Positions 44,700 through 56,344 are shown, numbered from the stretch's first letter. The stretch: 64,000 nucleotides of DNA from Hyposmocoma kahamanoa (GCF_003589595.1 NW_020654878.1:958216-1022215), one strand, 5' to 3'. The notes: generated by a model from the letters alone, not told the origin. Numbers and translations: made by a program.

Positions 44700-47440
44700 C
44701 AACTATTATTTCAGAGCTAAATCGCGTACATTTATTTTTAAAAACAAACGTTTAATCATCCCCAGACTAGGTTATAATATATCATTGCTTGAATATTCTT
44801 GTAGCACGTGATAAAGCATTTTTTTCCAGAGGACACACGGCGAGAGTGATTTTACATGAAAGACGTAAAAATCATATATAAAAAAGTTACCGAGTAATTT
44901 TTGTTCATAGCACTTTCATGAAAATTAGCCATTTTGCGACCTTATTACCAGTGATAGGAATTGAGGGAGTTTAGTTAAACTAGAAAATAACATAGACATT
45001 CCCTTCTGCTAGTTCCGGGACTTCTCAGAACTGATTATATTTGTATAGGTATGCATATTATTTATTCAAATCTGAGTATACATTGGCAACAAATCATTTC
45101 CAATTAAGTATTAGCAACAAATTATTGTCTCAAAAAATAATATTTCAATACGTATCCATTTATAAAATAAACATTTTGGAATGTTTAGAGAATGATTGAT
45201 GATGAAATGAGTATGTCCGTACTAAGAAAACGTTCGTACTTTAGGTAAATCAACTCGTTCAATCTGATCATAGCTTATTACACAAAGCGAGTGACTTTTA
45301 AAATAACATCTCAATTTCATCCATTGATTTAATTGATACAGATTGAATTGTAACTACAAATTATGACTAAATTATTTATTATTTACGTAATAGATACCGC
45401 AGTAAAGTAACTTCCGATTTATACTCGCAGATACGAGGTGCGTGCGGCTGAAAAGTAATCACCTTTGACTAATTCCAATTTAAAAAGAATACTAGCCACT
45501 ATTGTGACGTGTTCGCTGATAATTCTTTTTTCAAAATAAGCAACACTCTTTTGTTTTGCAAGGACATGTTGAAAGAAAAAGAAAAATCGACCAAAACAAA
45601 CCGACTAATGTCCTCTTATAACAAATACAGTAAGTGCATTCAATTACAGGTATATAGTATTGAAGAAAAGCAGCCGTAGCTATCTTTTATTTCATAATCA
45701 GGTAGTAGTTACTTTTTAGCCGTCCCTCGTAGTTGCTTCAATCTTATGATATATACGCACTTACCTCATTAAAATATTTATCCAAAATATACCATCAGTA
45801 AAACTTCACGATTATAGAGTATAAACAGCTCAATTCATTATTGTCAATAGTTCGTAAACCGTGGAATTTCATAATTGTCATTAACTTTTTAAACTTACAA
45901 AAGTTCTATTAAATGAAATGTTTCGTTCGGTAGTTTAAAAATTTTGAAAATATTTCCTTGCGTTTCTCCCAGTTTTTTAAGCCGCTTGTGTTTTTGCGAT
46001 CGTGTTTCAAAGTTTCCATCCCAGATTTCCCGGCCACGTGCGGCCCGGACGGTGGCTCGCGTGGAAATGGCGCGAAAAGCGTGAATCTTGCCACTTTATG
46101 CGCAGTCTCCGAAACTGTGAATGAAGCTCCGTGGGGATGCTAGAGTTGCAAACGTCATGTCCCGGAATATGAGCTTTATAGTACGTAACGAATGGGACTT
46201 CGCGAGAGAACATTGGACATTGTGTTGTTGTTGACACGTGAACTCGTGAAATACTCTTGCGTTTTCAAAGAGAAATGATAAACAGTTATGTTTATTCTTT
46301 ACAATAAGCTCTAGAATATTTATTGTTTCTATAAGTAACATAAATAAAAGAATCTTTCTTGGTGATTCGAGGACTCGCATACAACGTTCCATCGACAGCA
46401 AATTAACAAGATTTTGCTAAAGCCGGTGCTTAAGGTGAACAACCATCCTAATTTCTTTTCAAATGCTTACTAATGAGGTGATAATACGAGCACAATGGCA
46501 TTTACAACTCTAATAACAAAGTATTAAAACACCCTATCTTTCTACGTCACCATCTACCCCATCTTGCCGGCGGCGAGGCGCGTCGCGGCGGCGGCAGGGC
46601 GACGGGACGACGGGGCGACGGGGCGGCGGCGAGGCGGCGGCGCGGGGTCGCGCCGACGCCGGCGCCGGACGGTCACCCGTTGCCAACGTTCTGTTTGTGA
46701 GATCACGTGTTCTTGTCTAGTTTTTGTTCAATTGCTAAATAGCTTGGTCTTCAATCTTTACCCTTGATATTTGCGGGGAGCAACAAAAACGTGCAACTAT
46801 ATTTCTTCTGATGATCGTACTCATGAGCCAAAATGTGAGTGGACATTGTTCTTATATCAAGTACAAGAAGCAAATTAAGATTCATTTATTTCTATAAGAC
46901 ACACAGCTTATAAAGGATTTACAAGAATGCATTTTGAATCTCTATATTCGTAATTTTAATGTAGACGCTAGTACAATTACAGTACCATCAGCAACAAAAA
47001 GAAATAATAAATATATAAAAAATAATAATAAATTTAAAAGTCTAACTGGCTGAGTTAAAAAAAGCAAATAACATGTAATTAAACATTGATTCCATAAATT
47101 GTACACAATTATTACAATTCATAATTTAATTCGGAAATTTACAGACTTTTGAAATTTCATTTTCAGCAAATACATCTTCCGCCGTTCTACGATGTGGCTT
47201 TGCCAGGAATTTAAATATATTATAATGAGATTCTACAAAAAGTGTAATTTCAAATATTTATAAAGATGCTAAAGTCAAATTTTACTTTCTAAAGAGTTAA
47301 TATAGCCCATATGCATCTCTCATGAGCTTTCGATACACGGTCAATACCAATGTTGGTTGCTACATAACCATTGTAGGCGGTCACAGATTTAGTAGCAGTA
47401 GAACTCGCAGGCTTGCAGGGACTCAACTCACTGTAGTTAA
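44700..47440. other. No gene recognised apart from the GC island at 46.6 kb
   Basis: Mostly unique-looking AT-rich sequence. A moderately GC-rich block at 46020-46140 contains the E-box CCACGTGC. Confidence 0.45.
46562..46680. promoter_or_regulatory. GC-rich island with GGGCGAC-type repeats
   Basis: A dense block of GGCGGCG and GACGGGGCGAC words, 9 kb upstream of Dad. Frames through it are Arg/Gly-rich without domains. It has GGCGCCG but no GGCGCCA. Confidence 0.25.
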
Positions 47441-47447
47441 ATATCAC

Positions 47448-47525
47448 TCGAATACGAAAATTAATAAGTTACTATATAATTTGTCATTCGAATGACGATT
47501 GGAACTAATTGGAATAATTATAACA
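47448..47525 (+). repeat. Unclassified repeat pair member 1
   Basis: TAATTTGTCATTCGAATGAC with AATAAGTTACTA before it and GATTGG after. Resembles the minus strand of 57425-57505. Confidence 0.45.
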
Positions 47526-47917
47526 TGTTGCAATTGTTATACATGAAACTGAGTACACGGAGCTACTGGGAATAAACGTTAGAACGGTGAGAACCTAAAA
47601 TGGGGGTCGAATATCGAAATAGCGCATCGCTGTGTGTTTAATCTCTAAGTTACGTGCATTAGTGAATATTTAGTACCAATCCATCTAGACAACGAGACAG
47701 AAAAACAACGTGATAAGACCTGCACGTCCACGAAATTTCTAATTCGTGAAAAATGAGAGAAGACATTGGATGGGAATAACCCGAATTGGCTAAAACCCTC
47801 TCCATACAAGAAGTCCGTGATGATGAATGCATAATAGTCCTTTCATTATCATTACGTTACGTCATCATTTCAGCCGGAAGGCGGAAAATAAATAAATAAC
47901 GCACACACTCAACATAG

Positions 47918-48102
47918 CCCCGCACTAGGGAAACCCTGTGTCGCGGGTGCCATGGACACACACATAGAAAACCACAAATTACACCCAAACTCACGAGAGA
48001 AACAAATGTAAGCCATACAAACATTTCTCCCGGCCCGGGAATCGAACCTGGGACCTCTGCGTGGCAGTACGGCATGGTAACCGTTCGGCCACAGAGGCAG
48101 GA
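47918..48102 (-). repeat. tRNA-derived SINE, family S1, copy 2
   Basis: Closely similar to copy 1 and in the same orientation. A box at 48081-48091 (complement of CCGTTCGGCCA), B box near 48038-48048. The body again ends at CCCTAGTGCGGGGC. Confidence 0.85.
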
Positions 48103-48984
48103 AAAATCGACACAACAACCGGTCTTGCGTTTGCATCCAGTGGTTTCCTTCAATCTTCACGTGAGAACTATTTGGCCCCCATCGACTAGATATGTGTTCT
48201 ACAAGTTATGAGCCTCACCCACTGTCAATTAAGTTTTGCAATTCTTTGTGCTATGTCGGTTACGTTGGTTCTTTTGATCCTCATTTCTGATACGATCTCA
48301 CAGTGGAACTCTAAGCATAGCCTCTCCTTTGCCCTTCGGAAGATCTCGAGCCATCTTATGAAGCCCATAATACGCAGCCACGTTCTTTAGATCACGTTAA
48401 TTAAATAAAAAGTCGTCTGATCGAAAGCGTAAAGAGCGGACGTGTTATTATACCAAAAAATAACAAAACTCCTCTTCGCACAACCCGGTAGCAACACACA
48501 ACAGATCTCTGTTCCTGCCTGAACATCATTACTAATGAGTAGGTAAACAATGTAATAAAATATTTGCCGGTACATTGCGCGTTATTACGATATTGCCAAT
48601 GTTATGAACTAATGTAAAAAGACAAAGGAAGTTAGAGCTATGTTTTCCAACTCATTTGTGTGTTGGAACCCAATGTTTGTCGTGGACTATGGTGTGAGCT
48701 ACTATTGGTTATTGCCACCATTCGGTCAGCACCACTCATCTCAAGGACATAAAGATCAAAATAGTTTCTTGTAGTTTGTACCTACATCATTAACATAGAA
48801 TTTAAAAAAGAACAATAGAGTTTGTATAGGTAACCAGTGTCTGAGTGTACAAGTAAAACAGGAATTGGTAATCTCTCGGTCATTCTCTACGACACACTCG
48901 AGATGCAGTTGTTTTGAAACCACACGACTATTCATTATCATCAACAGAAACTGTTTGTCAAATAATGTTTTTTTCACAGGTAAA

Positions 48985-49050
48985 CAAATTATTTGGAGGC
49001 CTATGCCCAGCTGTGGATGAAGTCAGGCTATATATGATAGGATGATATGA
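48985..49050 (+). repeat. RTE-type LINE 3-prime tail
   Basis: GGAGGCCTATGCCCAGCTG then GGATGAAGTCAGGCTATA and ATGATAGGATGAT. This is the standard RTE ending in Lepidoptera, with the microsatellite-like ATGAT end. Confidence 0.65.
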
Positions 49051-49084
49051 AACAAATTACGCTTGGAATCGTTATATTGATTAA

Positions 49085-49200
49085 ACTCTACAGCTCATTC
49101 GTAAGGCAAATTCCCCTGAGAAGAATGAGCAAGAAACTCTAGGAGTTGCTCTTTGTAAATATACATTTGTACATATTTATCATTCACAAAATTTATTTCA
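49085..49200 (-). repeat. LINE L1a-type 3-prime tail
   Basis: Reverse complement of the 10.2-kb tail: GAGCAAGAAACTCTAGGAG followed by the TATATTTAC block. It faces the L1a copy that begins 190 bp away on the other strand. Confidence 0.65.
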
Positions 49201-49390
49201 AACATCAAATATCGAGAGAAGCTACAAGAGCTAAATGGGTCACTACCACGGATGTTTGTCATCCAAGTACACAGAAGGTGTATAAAAAACCTTTAATATA
49301 GTTTTTGTTTCATTACACTTTTAAATAAAAATATAATAATATAATAGTTATAAATATGTATATATATATATATAATATATTAAATTTATA

Positions 49391-49790
49391 AATACATAAT
49401 GTCGTTAAGATAGAAGATATCCATAGTATTAAACTTAGAACTAAGTCCAAACTCTTGGTACTACGTTTTCGTTTAACTAAGGCAAACGATTATTTTATGG
49501 GGAACTGTATACGTTTTTACAATAAGATTCCGGAGCATATATTAAGATTACCATTTCCTAAGTTTAAAACTTACATTAAAAGTATTTTCATTAAAAAGTC
49601 ATATTACAAAATTGTAGACTACGTGTTAGATAATGTATGGAAAGACAATGTGAGTCTAGATTCCACACAAATATGATTCAAAATATAGCATTTAAGTTTA
49701 TTTGAAAAGAGCAATCACTAGAGTTTCACGCTCGTTCTTCTCAGGGAGGTCAGCGTAGTGAACGAGCAGTAGCTTAAAAAATTAAAAAAT
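49391..49790 (+). pseudogene. LINE L1a, C-terminus and 3-prime UTR
   Basis: Reads HNVVKIEDIHSIKLRTKS and then RFRLTKANDYFMGNCIRFYN up to a stop after DSTQI at 49676. It is closely similar to the C-terminus of the 17.6-18.8 kb copy but without its frameshift. The UTR again has TCTAGAGTTTCACGCTCG. The 5-prime end abuts an AT-dinucleotide run (49360-49390), as expected for a truncated insertion. Confidence 0.85.
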
Positions 49791-49824
49791 TAAATTAATA
49801 AAAACAATTTTTGGTTTTGGTGGC

Positions 49825-50250
49825 ACTTATACTTTACAATGCTTTTGTAAGAAATAGGCTGGAATACTGCGCGGAAATCTGGGATCCTTATGGGGATAAA
49901 TACTGTCCCCAGATTGAAAAAATACAACACAAACTCGCTCCATACTTATACAAGAGAATATTGTTGTTGTTGAATGTTGTTGAATGGTTACTATCCGCTG
50001 CTCTTTCCTCCCTTATTTGTCTACGGAATGGTCGGTCTTGACACCTTGGAAGTAAGACGTAAAGTTTGAACCGTACTCCATTACGTATTTCTCCTGCGAG
50101 GTAAGGTGGACAATCCTGGAACACTGAGCAAGGTCGATCTTTTCATGCTAAACAGGTACGGCTGCAAGGGCCGACGTCGACATCAATTGTTTGCGCCCCC
50201 CGTGCGGCGTACTTCAAATACTACATACATATTTGATACGCTAAGTTTGC
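49825..50250 (+). pseudogene. LINE C-terminal fragment, family distinct from L1a
   Basis: Frame one reads LYNAFVRNRLEYCAEIWDPY then GDKYCPQIEKIQHK. Later, in a second frame, it reads LLRGKVDNPGTLSKVDLFML and ends RTSNTTYIFDTLSLP at a stop. This is a LINE ORF2 tail with frameshifts. The last 31 bp recur inverted at 50634-50664 beyond an inserted repeat-A copy. Confidence 0.7.
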
Positions 50251-50664
50251 CTTAAAAATTACTTTGCAGTTTTTTTTATAGTATCATGTGACGGATCGAG
50301 CAAGTCGTGCGCCTGATGGTAAGCTACACGCCTGTCCATAACAGTTGCAGTGCCACTCAGAGCTTTAAATCGCAATGACCTGAGGGGCACTGCCACTGCG
50401 GCTGTCACCCTGAGACATAGGTAAGTTGTCAAGTCCTATGTGCCTGTAATTTCACCAGCACCCTTACTGGAACACAGTAATGGTGACATTACTGCCAGAA
50501 ATAGGTAAGGTGGCAGTACTTCCCTGGACGAACTCTTGGAACTCTTGGAATGCTGTCGTAAAAGATGACAGCATGCTGGACCTTAGCGACAGCGACTAGA
50601 CGATTAAGTAACATGAGACTACGTTTCCTGGGCGCAAACTTAGCGTATCAAATATGTATGTAGT
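50220..50664. repeat. Perfect 31-bp inverted repeat flanking a repeat-A copy
   Basis: Arms at 50220-50250 and 50634-50664 are exact complements. The left arm is the end of the LINE fragment at 49825-50250. The 383-bp interval holds repeat A (50285-50545). Confidence 0.85.
50285..50545 (+). repeat. Repeat A, near full length
   Basis: GTGACGGATCGAGCAAGTCG to GGCAGTACTTCCCTGGACG. It sits between the two arms of the 31-bp inverted repeat at 50220 and 50634. Confidence 0.75.
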
Positions 50665-50931
50665 GTAAGAAATTACCATAAAAGCGTTTTAATTGTTACT
50701 GTAAGTTTACATTGTGTTTTTATAAATAAATAAATAAATCTCGTGAGTGGCAAATTTAGAATATCAACCGGAATCTCATTATGAAGCGTATTCTTTGTAA
50801 AGACGACTGTCAAGAAAAGTCAGTTCATTTTTATTCCTCGTATTAAGTCTGTCGCTATTTTGCATAAAATATTACTATTATTATTAACATAAATTACATT
50901 TCCATACATACTTGTATACTGTGAAGCTAGT

Positions 50932-50968
50932 GTAAGAATGTTAAGTTCTTAAAACTTAACATTCTTAC
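50932..50968. repeat. Perfect hairpin, 16-bp arms, 5-nt loop
   Basis: Arms GTAAGAATGTTAAGTT and its complement around CTTAA. Not followed by a T run, so not terminator-like. Confidence 0.8.
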
Positions 50969-51254
50969 TTAGTCTCGTTTAATGAAAAGCTGTGAACCGT
51001 TTGCAATACGCAGGGTTCATCATGCCGAAACATATTCGTTAAGTAAATAAAAAAAGTTAAAATGAAATATTGGCAAATGGTATGTAGCGTAAACTGGAAT
51101 GTTCTTAGGTACATTAAAAATAAGGTATTTAAATTAATAATGAACGGCTTAGCCTTTCTAAGACAGAAAGAAAACAATATTTATCTTCCTGGTTTCATTT
51201 TCTTAAGACTAATGTAAAGTGAATCTTAATAACTAAACGTAGAGATTCAAAATT

Positions 51255-51455
51255 CTTCAAAAAAAAAGGAGGAGGTTTTCAATTCGTCTATATTATTTTT
51301 TCTCTTTTTGTATGTATGTTGCACGACAACTCAGGCATTCGTGAACCGATTCTGATGATTCATTTTTTGTTGGAAAGGGGTACCTCAGCAGTGCTCCCAT
51401 TTAAATTTAAAGAAAATATTCCACCTGTAAGGGTGGCAAACTAGGGGATAAATGA
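51255..51455 (+). repeat. Dispersed repeat (AAGGAGGAGGTT family)
   Basis: AAAAAAGGAGGAGGTTTTCA then GTATGTTGCACGACAACTCA and ACCGATTCTGATGATTC, then the block shared with 31.5 kb. Confidence 0.65.
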
Positions 51456-51531
51456 CTTTTGTTTTTTTTAGTACTCTGTACTGAGATTATTTATTTATAT
51501 ATAGTCTCGTCAACTGTAACTATAATAAATA

Positions 51532-51800
51532 GAGGCCATGACAACCATAGCGGCCTAATTCAATGGACAAGCCATAGTGGCCTATCTTACTTAGGCCAGT
51601 ATGGCACCTCAAATTTAGATCACAGACTAAAAACCATAACAATGATTATGCTGTCATCTAGTGAAAATTCGTTGTATCACTTTTAGGCCTTTCTGGTTCT
51701 ATCAAAATGATCAATTTGAACTGGATAAAATCATAAACTCAATTATGTATATTAGTTATTGTAAAAAAATGAGTTAGGCCACTATGGTTCTCATGGCCTC
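51532..51800. mobile_element. TA-flanked MITE with GAGGCCATGA ends
   Basis: 269 bp. Inverted ends of about 28 bp: GAGGCCATGACAACCATAGC against GAGGCCATGAGAACCATAGT, each continuing GGCCTAA. TA on both sides. The GGCCTAA/TTAGGCC motif also recurs inside. Confidence 0.75.
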
Positions 51801-52639
51801 TAATTCAGAATAGGGTGCTTTGTATTAATATGAAACATTACTGGTTGACGACTTTACGATCTCAGTCAGTCGTGACCATTAAGGAGTGTAAAGTTCGTTT
51901 GAAAAAAAAAAACAAACAACCCCACAAAACTATATTACTGACATCATAAACAATAACTTTTGTAACAAATAAAATATTTAAATAGCTCTGTGCGGTAACA
52001 AAAGAAATCGGAATCGCGTAAATACCAGTCCGATGCAAAATGTTGGAGCAGAGGTGGGGGTCGTGGGGGAGAAGACGCTTGTAACTTTGAACTGACTACC
52101 AAAATACAGTCCTAAAAAGTGTCAGATAGTAAAAGCAATAAAAACTTAAAAGTTAATTTTATTTATGATTGAGTGCTCGTGTAAAGCGTTGGAAGAAAAA
52201 GGGAAGTACACTCAACACGTGCCAGTTTCACACGGTCTTTTCTGCGCTATAGCCTTTACACGTATGCTCTTTCCGTTGTAACAAAAATGAACACGTGCAA
52301 ACCCGTGCGATAGAACGTTAGCTTAAAAAAATTCAAACAGGCACGATTGAGCGTGCAGCCTTTCTGCACCCAATCCTATAAGCTCCCGATCACGCGCAAT
52401 AGAGTACCTGTGTAAAGGGGGCTATTGATACTAGAAATATAAAAAAAATACATCCACAAGGTATTTGAACCATGGATCTCTCAACTGAGAAGCTGCCGCT
52501 GCTCTTACGACAGTTAATAGGTAATAGTTTCACGATATAAATGGAAGGAGACAGATTACTTTGTAACAGTAGTGGGACCAAACTAAGTTACTATCAGAAA
52601 GAATTTGGAGTCACGTGTGTGAAGATTTTTTTTTTATGA

Positions 52640-52880
52640 TACCTAGTGATGGGGCGAACAAGTTGTGAGTCTGGTGGTAAGTGACACGCCTGTCCATAGC
52701 CGTTGCAGTACCGCTCAGCGCTTTGAATCGCAAAGTTCTGAAGAGCGCTGACACTTCGCCCGTCACTCTGGGGCATAAGTTGAAAAGTCCCATGCGCCTT
52801 CAATGTCACCAACACCCTTCAAAATCGAAACGCAGAAATTGGTAATGTACTGCCTTTCCTGGACGAACTGTTTCACGGAC
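52640..52880 (+). repeat. Repeat A, near full length
   Basis: GGGGCGAACAAGTTGTGAG to CTTTCCTGGACGAACTG, with moderate divergence. Confidence 0.7.
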
Positions 52881-53324
52881 CTCTGCTGCAACTAAAAATA
52901 TAAAATGCATTTTCCCTCTGATATAAAAATGATAAATAATAATGTTCTATTTATTCAAATTTGTACTCCATTAAGGACTTTTTTACATATTTTATGCATA
53001 AATCTCAACAAAATTGATCATTTACTTTTATAGACAAGACAACAGCTTAACAAAACTTATAGTACACTATTGCAGGGGCCGCGAAGTTGTATTAATACAA
53101 GTCAAGCAATACCCGTTCCCGCCAAAGCATGTATGGTGCTTTTCTTAAACAATGTGACGAAGTAATCAAAGACAAAAGGACAGAACAATTGCTAAAAGAA
53201 AATGTTATTATTTTTGAATGTGTATTCAGTATTGTATTTTCTTTATTGCTCTTCTCACAAGAACTTATTTTCGCAGCGAAAATACAAAAAGACAAATAAT
53301 GTCAGTACAGAGTACTAAAAAAAC

Positions 53325-53675
53325 CGACCTCAAAAGTACGTGGAATTTGTTTTTTTTTTTGTTTTTTTTATATATGACAGGCAAANNNNNNNNNNNNNNN
53401 NNNNNNNNNNNNNNNNNNNNNNNNNNNNNNNNNNNNNNNNNNNNNNNNNNNNNNNNNNNNNNNNNNNNNNNNNNNNNNNNNNNNNAGGTGGATGATTTTC
53501 TTCAAAATGAAATGGGACCACTATGGAAGTACACCTTTCCAACAAAAAAAGAATCATGAAAATCGATTCACAAATACCGGAGTTATCGCGTAACATACAT
53601 ACAAAAGAAAAGAAAAAAAAGAACATACAGTCGAATTGAGAACCTCCTCCTTTTTAAAGTCGGTTAAAAACATAA
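53325..53675 (-). repeat. Dispersed repeat (AAGGAGGAGGTT family) containing the assembly gap
   Basis: Reads inverted: GAGAACCTCCTCCTTTTTAA with GTCGGTTAAAAAC at the right end and CATGAAAATCGATTCAC inside. The 100-N gap falls within it. Confidence 0.65.
53386..53485. other. Assembly gap, 100 N
   Basis: Exactly 100 unknown bases, the usual placeholder for a gap of unknown size. Any frame drawn across it is meaningless. Confidence 0.99.
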
Positions 53676-54094
53676 AGTTGTTTAGCTGCCGATATGTCGA
53701 TATCCATAGATTTGCATGTTAATAGGATTGGTAAAATATTTGGACTGGTTTATTATGTATGTTTATACCACCTTTTTATCCCCTATTTTAAGGTTATATC
53801 AATCATTCATTCAAAACAATTCATTCATTCATTCATTCCTCTAATAATTAAAAAACGATTTCCTTGTTGACTTTACCAATGTAAGATGTTAAACAAATTG
53901 AACATTGATTTATCTAAAAGTGTGAGAAAAATCGCTGAAACACCCGTAGATGAATTTCATAAATATGTATCAAGGCAGGCCTTCGAGACCATTTCTGATT
54001 TACGAGGTAGCATTGAGGAGTCATGCTTTCGTCAGTATAATGTCTTACAGGGGAAATTCCAGTATGACCTGTGTGGCTAAATTTTTTTTTCATG

Positions 54095-54470
54095 TTAGCA
54101 AGTGACTGAACGAATAAGTCGTAGGTATACCTGGTGGTAAGCGATACGCCTGTCCATGACGCAAAGATCTGAGGGGCACTACCGCTGACACGTAAGTTGA
54201 CAAGTCCCATGATGACAGGTTCGTATTCGTTCCAAGTCCGAGACTAAACAAATCTAGAAAACTCGGACCCACTTTGGATGTAGCTTGTACACTTAGAGAT
54301 AAAATTATCTCTGTGTCATTTCGGATCGTCATTTGTCGAATTCGGAACCGATACGAAGCGGACGTAGTAAGCAAACGCTCTCACACTTCAAAACCAGAAC
54401 GTTGTAAAGTTCATCTTACTACTTGACGGCAGAAATAGTTAAAGTGGCAGTACTTCTCTGGATACAAGGT
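54095..54470 (+). repeat. Repeat A, interrupted by about 170 bp
   Basis: The 5-prime part (to GACAAGTCCCATGATG at about 54213) and the 3-prime part (from CTTCAAAACCAGAACG at about 54385) are split by unrelated sequence carrying GTATTCGTTCC and CGGAACCGATACGAAG. Confidence 0.6.
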
Positions 54471-54754
54471 GCACTATTGTATGTTTACTGCTATAAAAAT
54501 TAAGATTCCAAAAAGTGGTAGAGACGCCGGTCTCAATCAAGAGGTCAATAGATGTACCTATGACTTGAATTCCTAACTAACATACGTTTTACTTTGGCAT
54601 ACAAAGGCTCGAGTCCTGTCAGATTGAAGATATTTTTCTTTGTGTTAATAATAATTAATTATAACAAACAAATATCTGCCAATAGAGTAATTTCATAAAG
54701 AATAGAAGAATACCATGGTGGTAAAATTATCATTATATAATATTAATAAAAATA

Positions 54755-54880
54755 GGTCTTTGTTTAGTCCCATTGCTGTACACAGGCCTTCCCTCACAAT
54801 GGAAGGGGCTTTGGGCTTGGGCAGCAGTTTCAAAATATTCCAAATGTGGCAAACTGGGGGACGAATCCGGTTTCGCGCAC
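54755..54880 (-). repeat. RTE-type LINE 3-prime tail
   Basis: Reads on the plus strand AGTCCCATTGCTGTACACAG then GCCTTCCCTCACAATGGAAG, the complement of the GAGAGGAGTCCTTTGCCCAG tail at 13.5 kb. Confidence 0.5.
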
Positions 54881-55007
54881 TTTCCATTAACCGACTTTTA
54901 TAAAACTTAGCAAATAGATGAAATTCCAATATAAACAACGTTTTGAGGTTGTTTTTTTAGTAAAGTCAAAGGAGGTGCATAACCCATGGAAAATGTGTGT
55001 AATTCCC

Positions 55008-55105
55008 AGTGGCAGTGGCCCCTAAGATCTTTGCGATTTAAAGTTCTGATACTACAACTAACGTATCGCTTACTACCAGGCGAACGACTTGTTCGTCCTA
55101 TCGAT
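55008..55105 (-). repeat. Repeat A fragment
   Basis: GTGGCAGTGGCCCCTAAGAT then TTTGCGATTTAAAGTTCTGA, ending CGAACGACTTGTTCGTCC. Confidence 0.65.
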
Positions 55106-55416
55106 TGATATCATGAAATGTAGAACCCCTGAGTGAGACCAGGTAAATGTAATTTGCTTAGATTATAATGTATATTGTGTATGTATGTAAAGTTTATGTA
55201 GTTGCACGAGTACATACATATCAGTCACATTTATATAGCCATCATTAATATTTATATTTACATTTAAATTTCAATAGATTTATTGTAACCATAATTAGTC
55301 CCGAAACTTTCTTACTTCACCGCGGCTTGATACTAAACATAGAAAGAATTTAAGAGCACTAAAAATAAATTTCACCATTTTAGAAGAGTAAACTTGTAGG
55401 TTAGAAACATCTGATA

Positions 55417-55662
55417 ATGTTTATAGTACTTATGTTCTTCAATATATTGTATGTAGCCGGGATAAGCAAGAACGAAAGCCTGATCTATGTGTTAATGGCA
55501 ACAGATATTCAGGCTCCTTTTGAAAAATTATACCCAGAGTTGATATCCGTCAAAGACCGAAAGTGCAAATATCAAAATTGCTTCATATCGACGACACCTG
55601 ACCTTCTAGATGACGTTATAGATTTCGACGTAGTCTTATTCAACTCATTACTCCTTATTTAA
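55417..55662 (+). pseudogene. Truncated alpha-1,3-fucosyltransferase-like fragment (GT10 family)
   Basis: An 81-residue open frame. After a hydrophobic N-terminal stretch (residues 1-14) it reads LIYVLMATD, then KCKYQNCFIST near residues 49-59, then DLLDDVIDFDVVLFNS. GT10 fucosyltransferases have this order in their N-terminal domain: a beta-strand ending in W/A-T, then C-x-Y/F-x-N-C-x-x-T, then a block ending DVxxFDxxxFN. These Golgi type II enzymes transfer fucose from GDP-fucose to N-glycan GlcNAc. Here the catalytic C-terminal domain is missing: the frame stops right after LFNSLLLI, and the next bases are a LINE-type 3-prime tail beginning GGCTGGAAGAG. No matching downstream exon was seen. 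It may be a gene copy broken by insertion, or a capture by a retroelement. Assignment is by motif only. Confidence 0.5.
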
Positions 55663-55775
55663 TTTGGCTGGAAGAGGTTTCTTCTAGAGATAAGCTCACT
55701 TTTTATGTCCTTTGTAACGTGTGTTTTTAATGTCTTTTCCTTGTGCAATAAAGAACTTATGTACAAGTTCATATC
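55663..55775 (+). repeat. LINE-type 3-prime tail (GGCTGGAAGAG family)
   Basis: GGCTGGAAGAGGTTTCTTCT then AGAGATAAGCTC, ending GTGCAATAAAGAAC. The same layout appears at 38258 and 62697. It begins directly after the stop of the fucosyltransferase-like fragment. Confidence 0.6.
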
Positions 55776-55793
55776 ACATCTCCTTTTCAATAA

Positions 55794-56062
55794 CAAGCTC
55801 CTTGTGAGAGGGTTCGTCCAGGGAAGTACTGCCACCTTACCTATTTCTGCCGCCAAGCAGTAACGTGAGCATTACTGCATTGCGGTTTTGAAGGACAAGG
55901 GTTTTGGTGAAATTACTGGCACATGGGACTTGTCAACGTACGTCTCAGGGTAACGGGCGAAGTGTCAGTGCCCCACATATCTTTGCGATTTAAAGCTCTG
56001 AGTGGCACTGCAAATGACAGGTAGCTTACAATCAGATGCACCACTTGTTCGTCCCGTCACTT
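55794..56062 (-). repeat. Repeat A, near full length
   Basis: AGCTCCTTGTGAGAGGGTTC through CTTTGCGATTTAAAGCTCTG to CCACTTGTTCGTCCCGTCAC. One of the two most complete minus copies. Confidence 0.75.
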
Positions 56063-56344
56063 TATATTATATATACATAATAATTTATAAATTGGTATCA
56101 GTATTGTTATTCCGTAATCATCATCAACAATCTATACGCCCCAGCCTTGAGCACAGGTCCTCTAAGTAGAAGGTCAGGTCCATCGTCGTCTCACGTTTTT
56201 TTTTCACATAAAATGATGACAGTCAACATTGAGTGTTTATATATTATGACTATGATAGATGATACCTAATGACAATGGTCTTTATCAAGCAATAGACTAA
56301 ATGAATAGTACAGTGGGAAGAAAGCGAATCAATCAGTAAAGAGT

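Noticed and set aside
53218..53626. Frames spanning the N gap
   Set aside because: They exist only because N codons are not read as stops.
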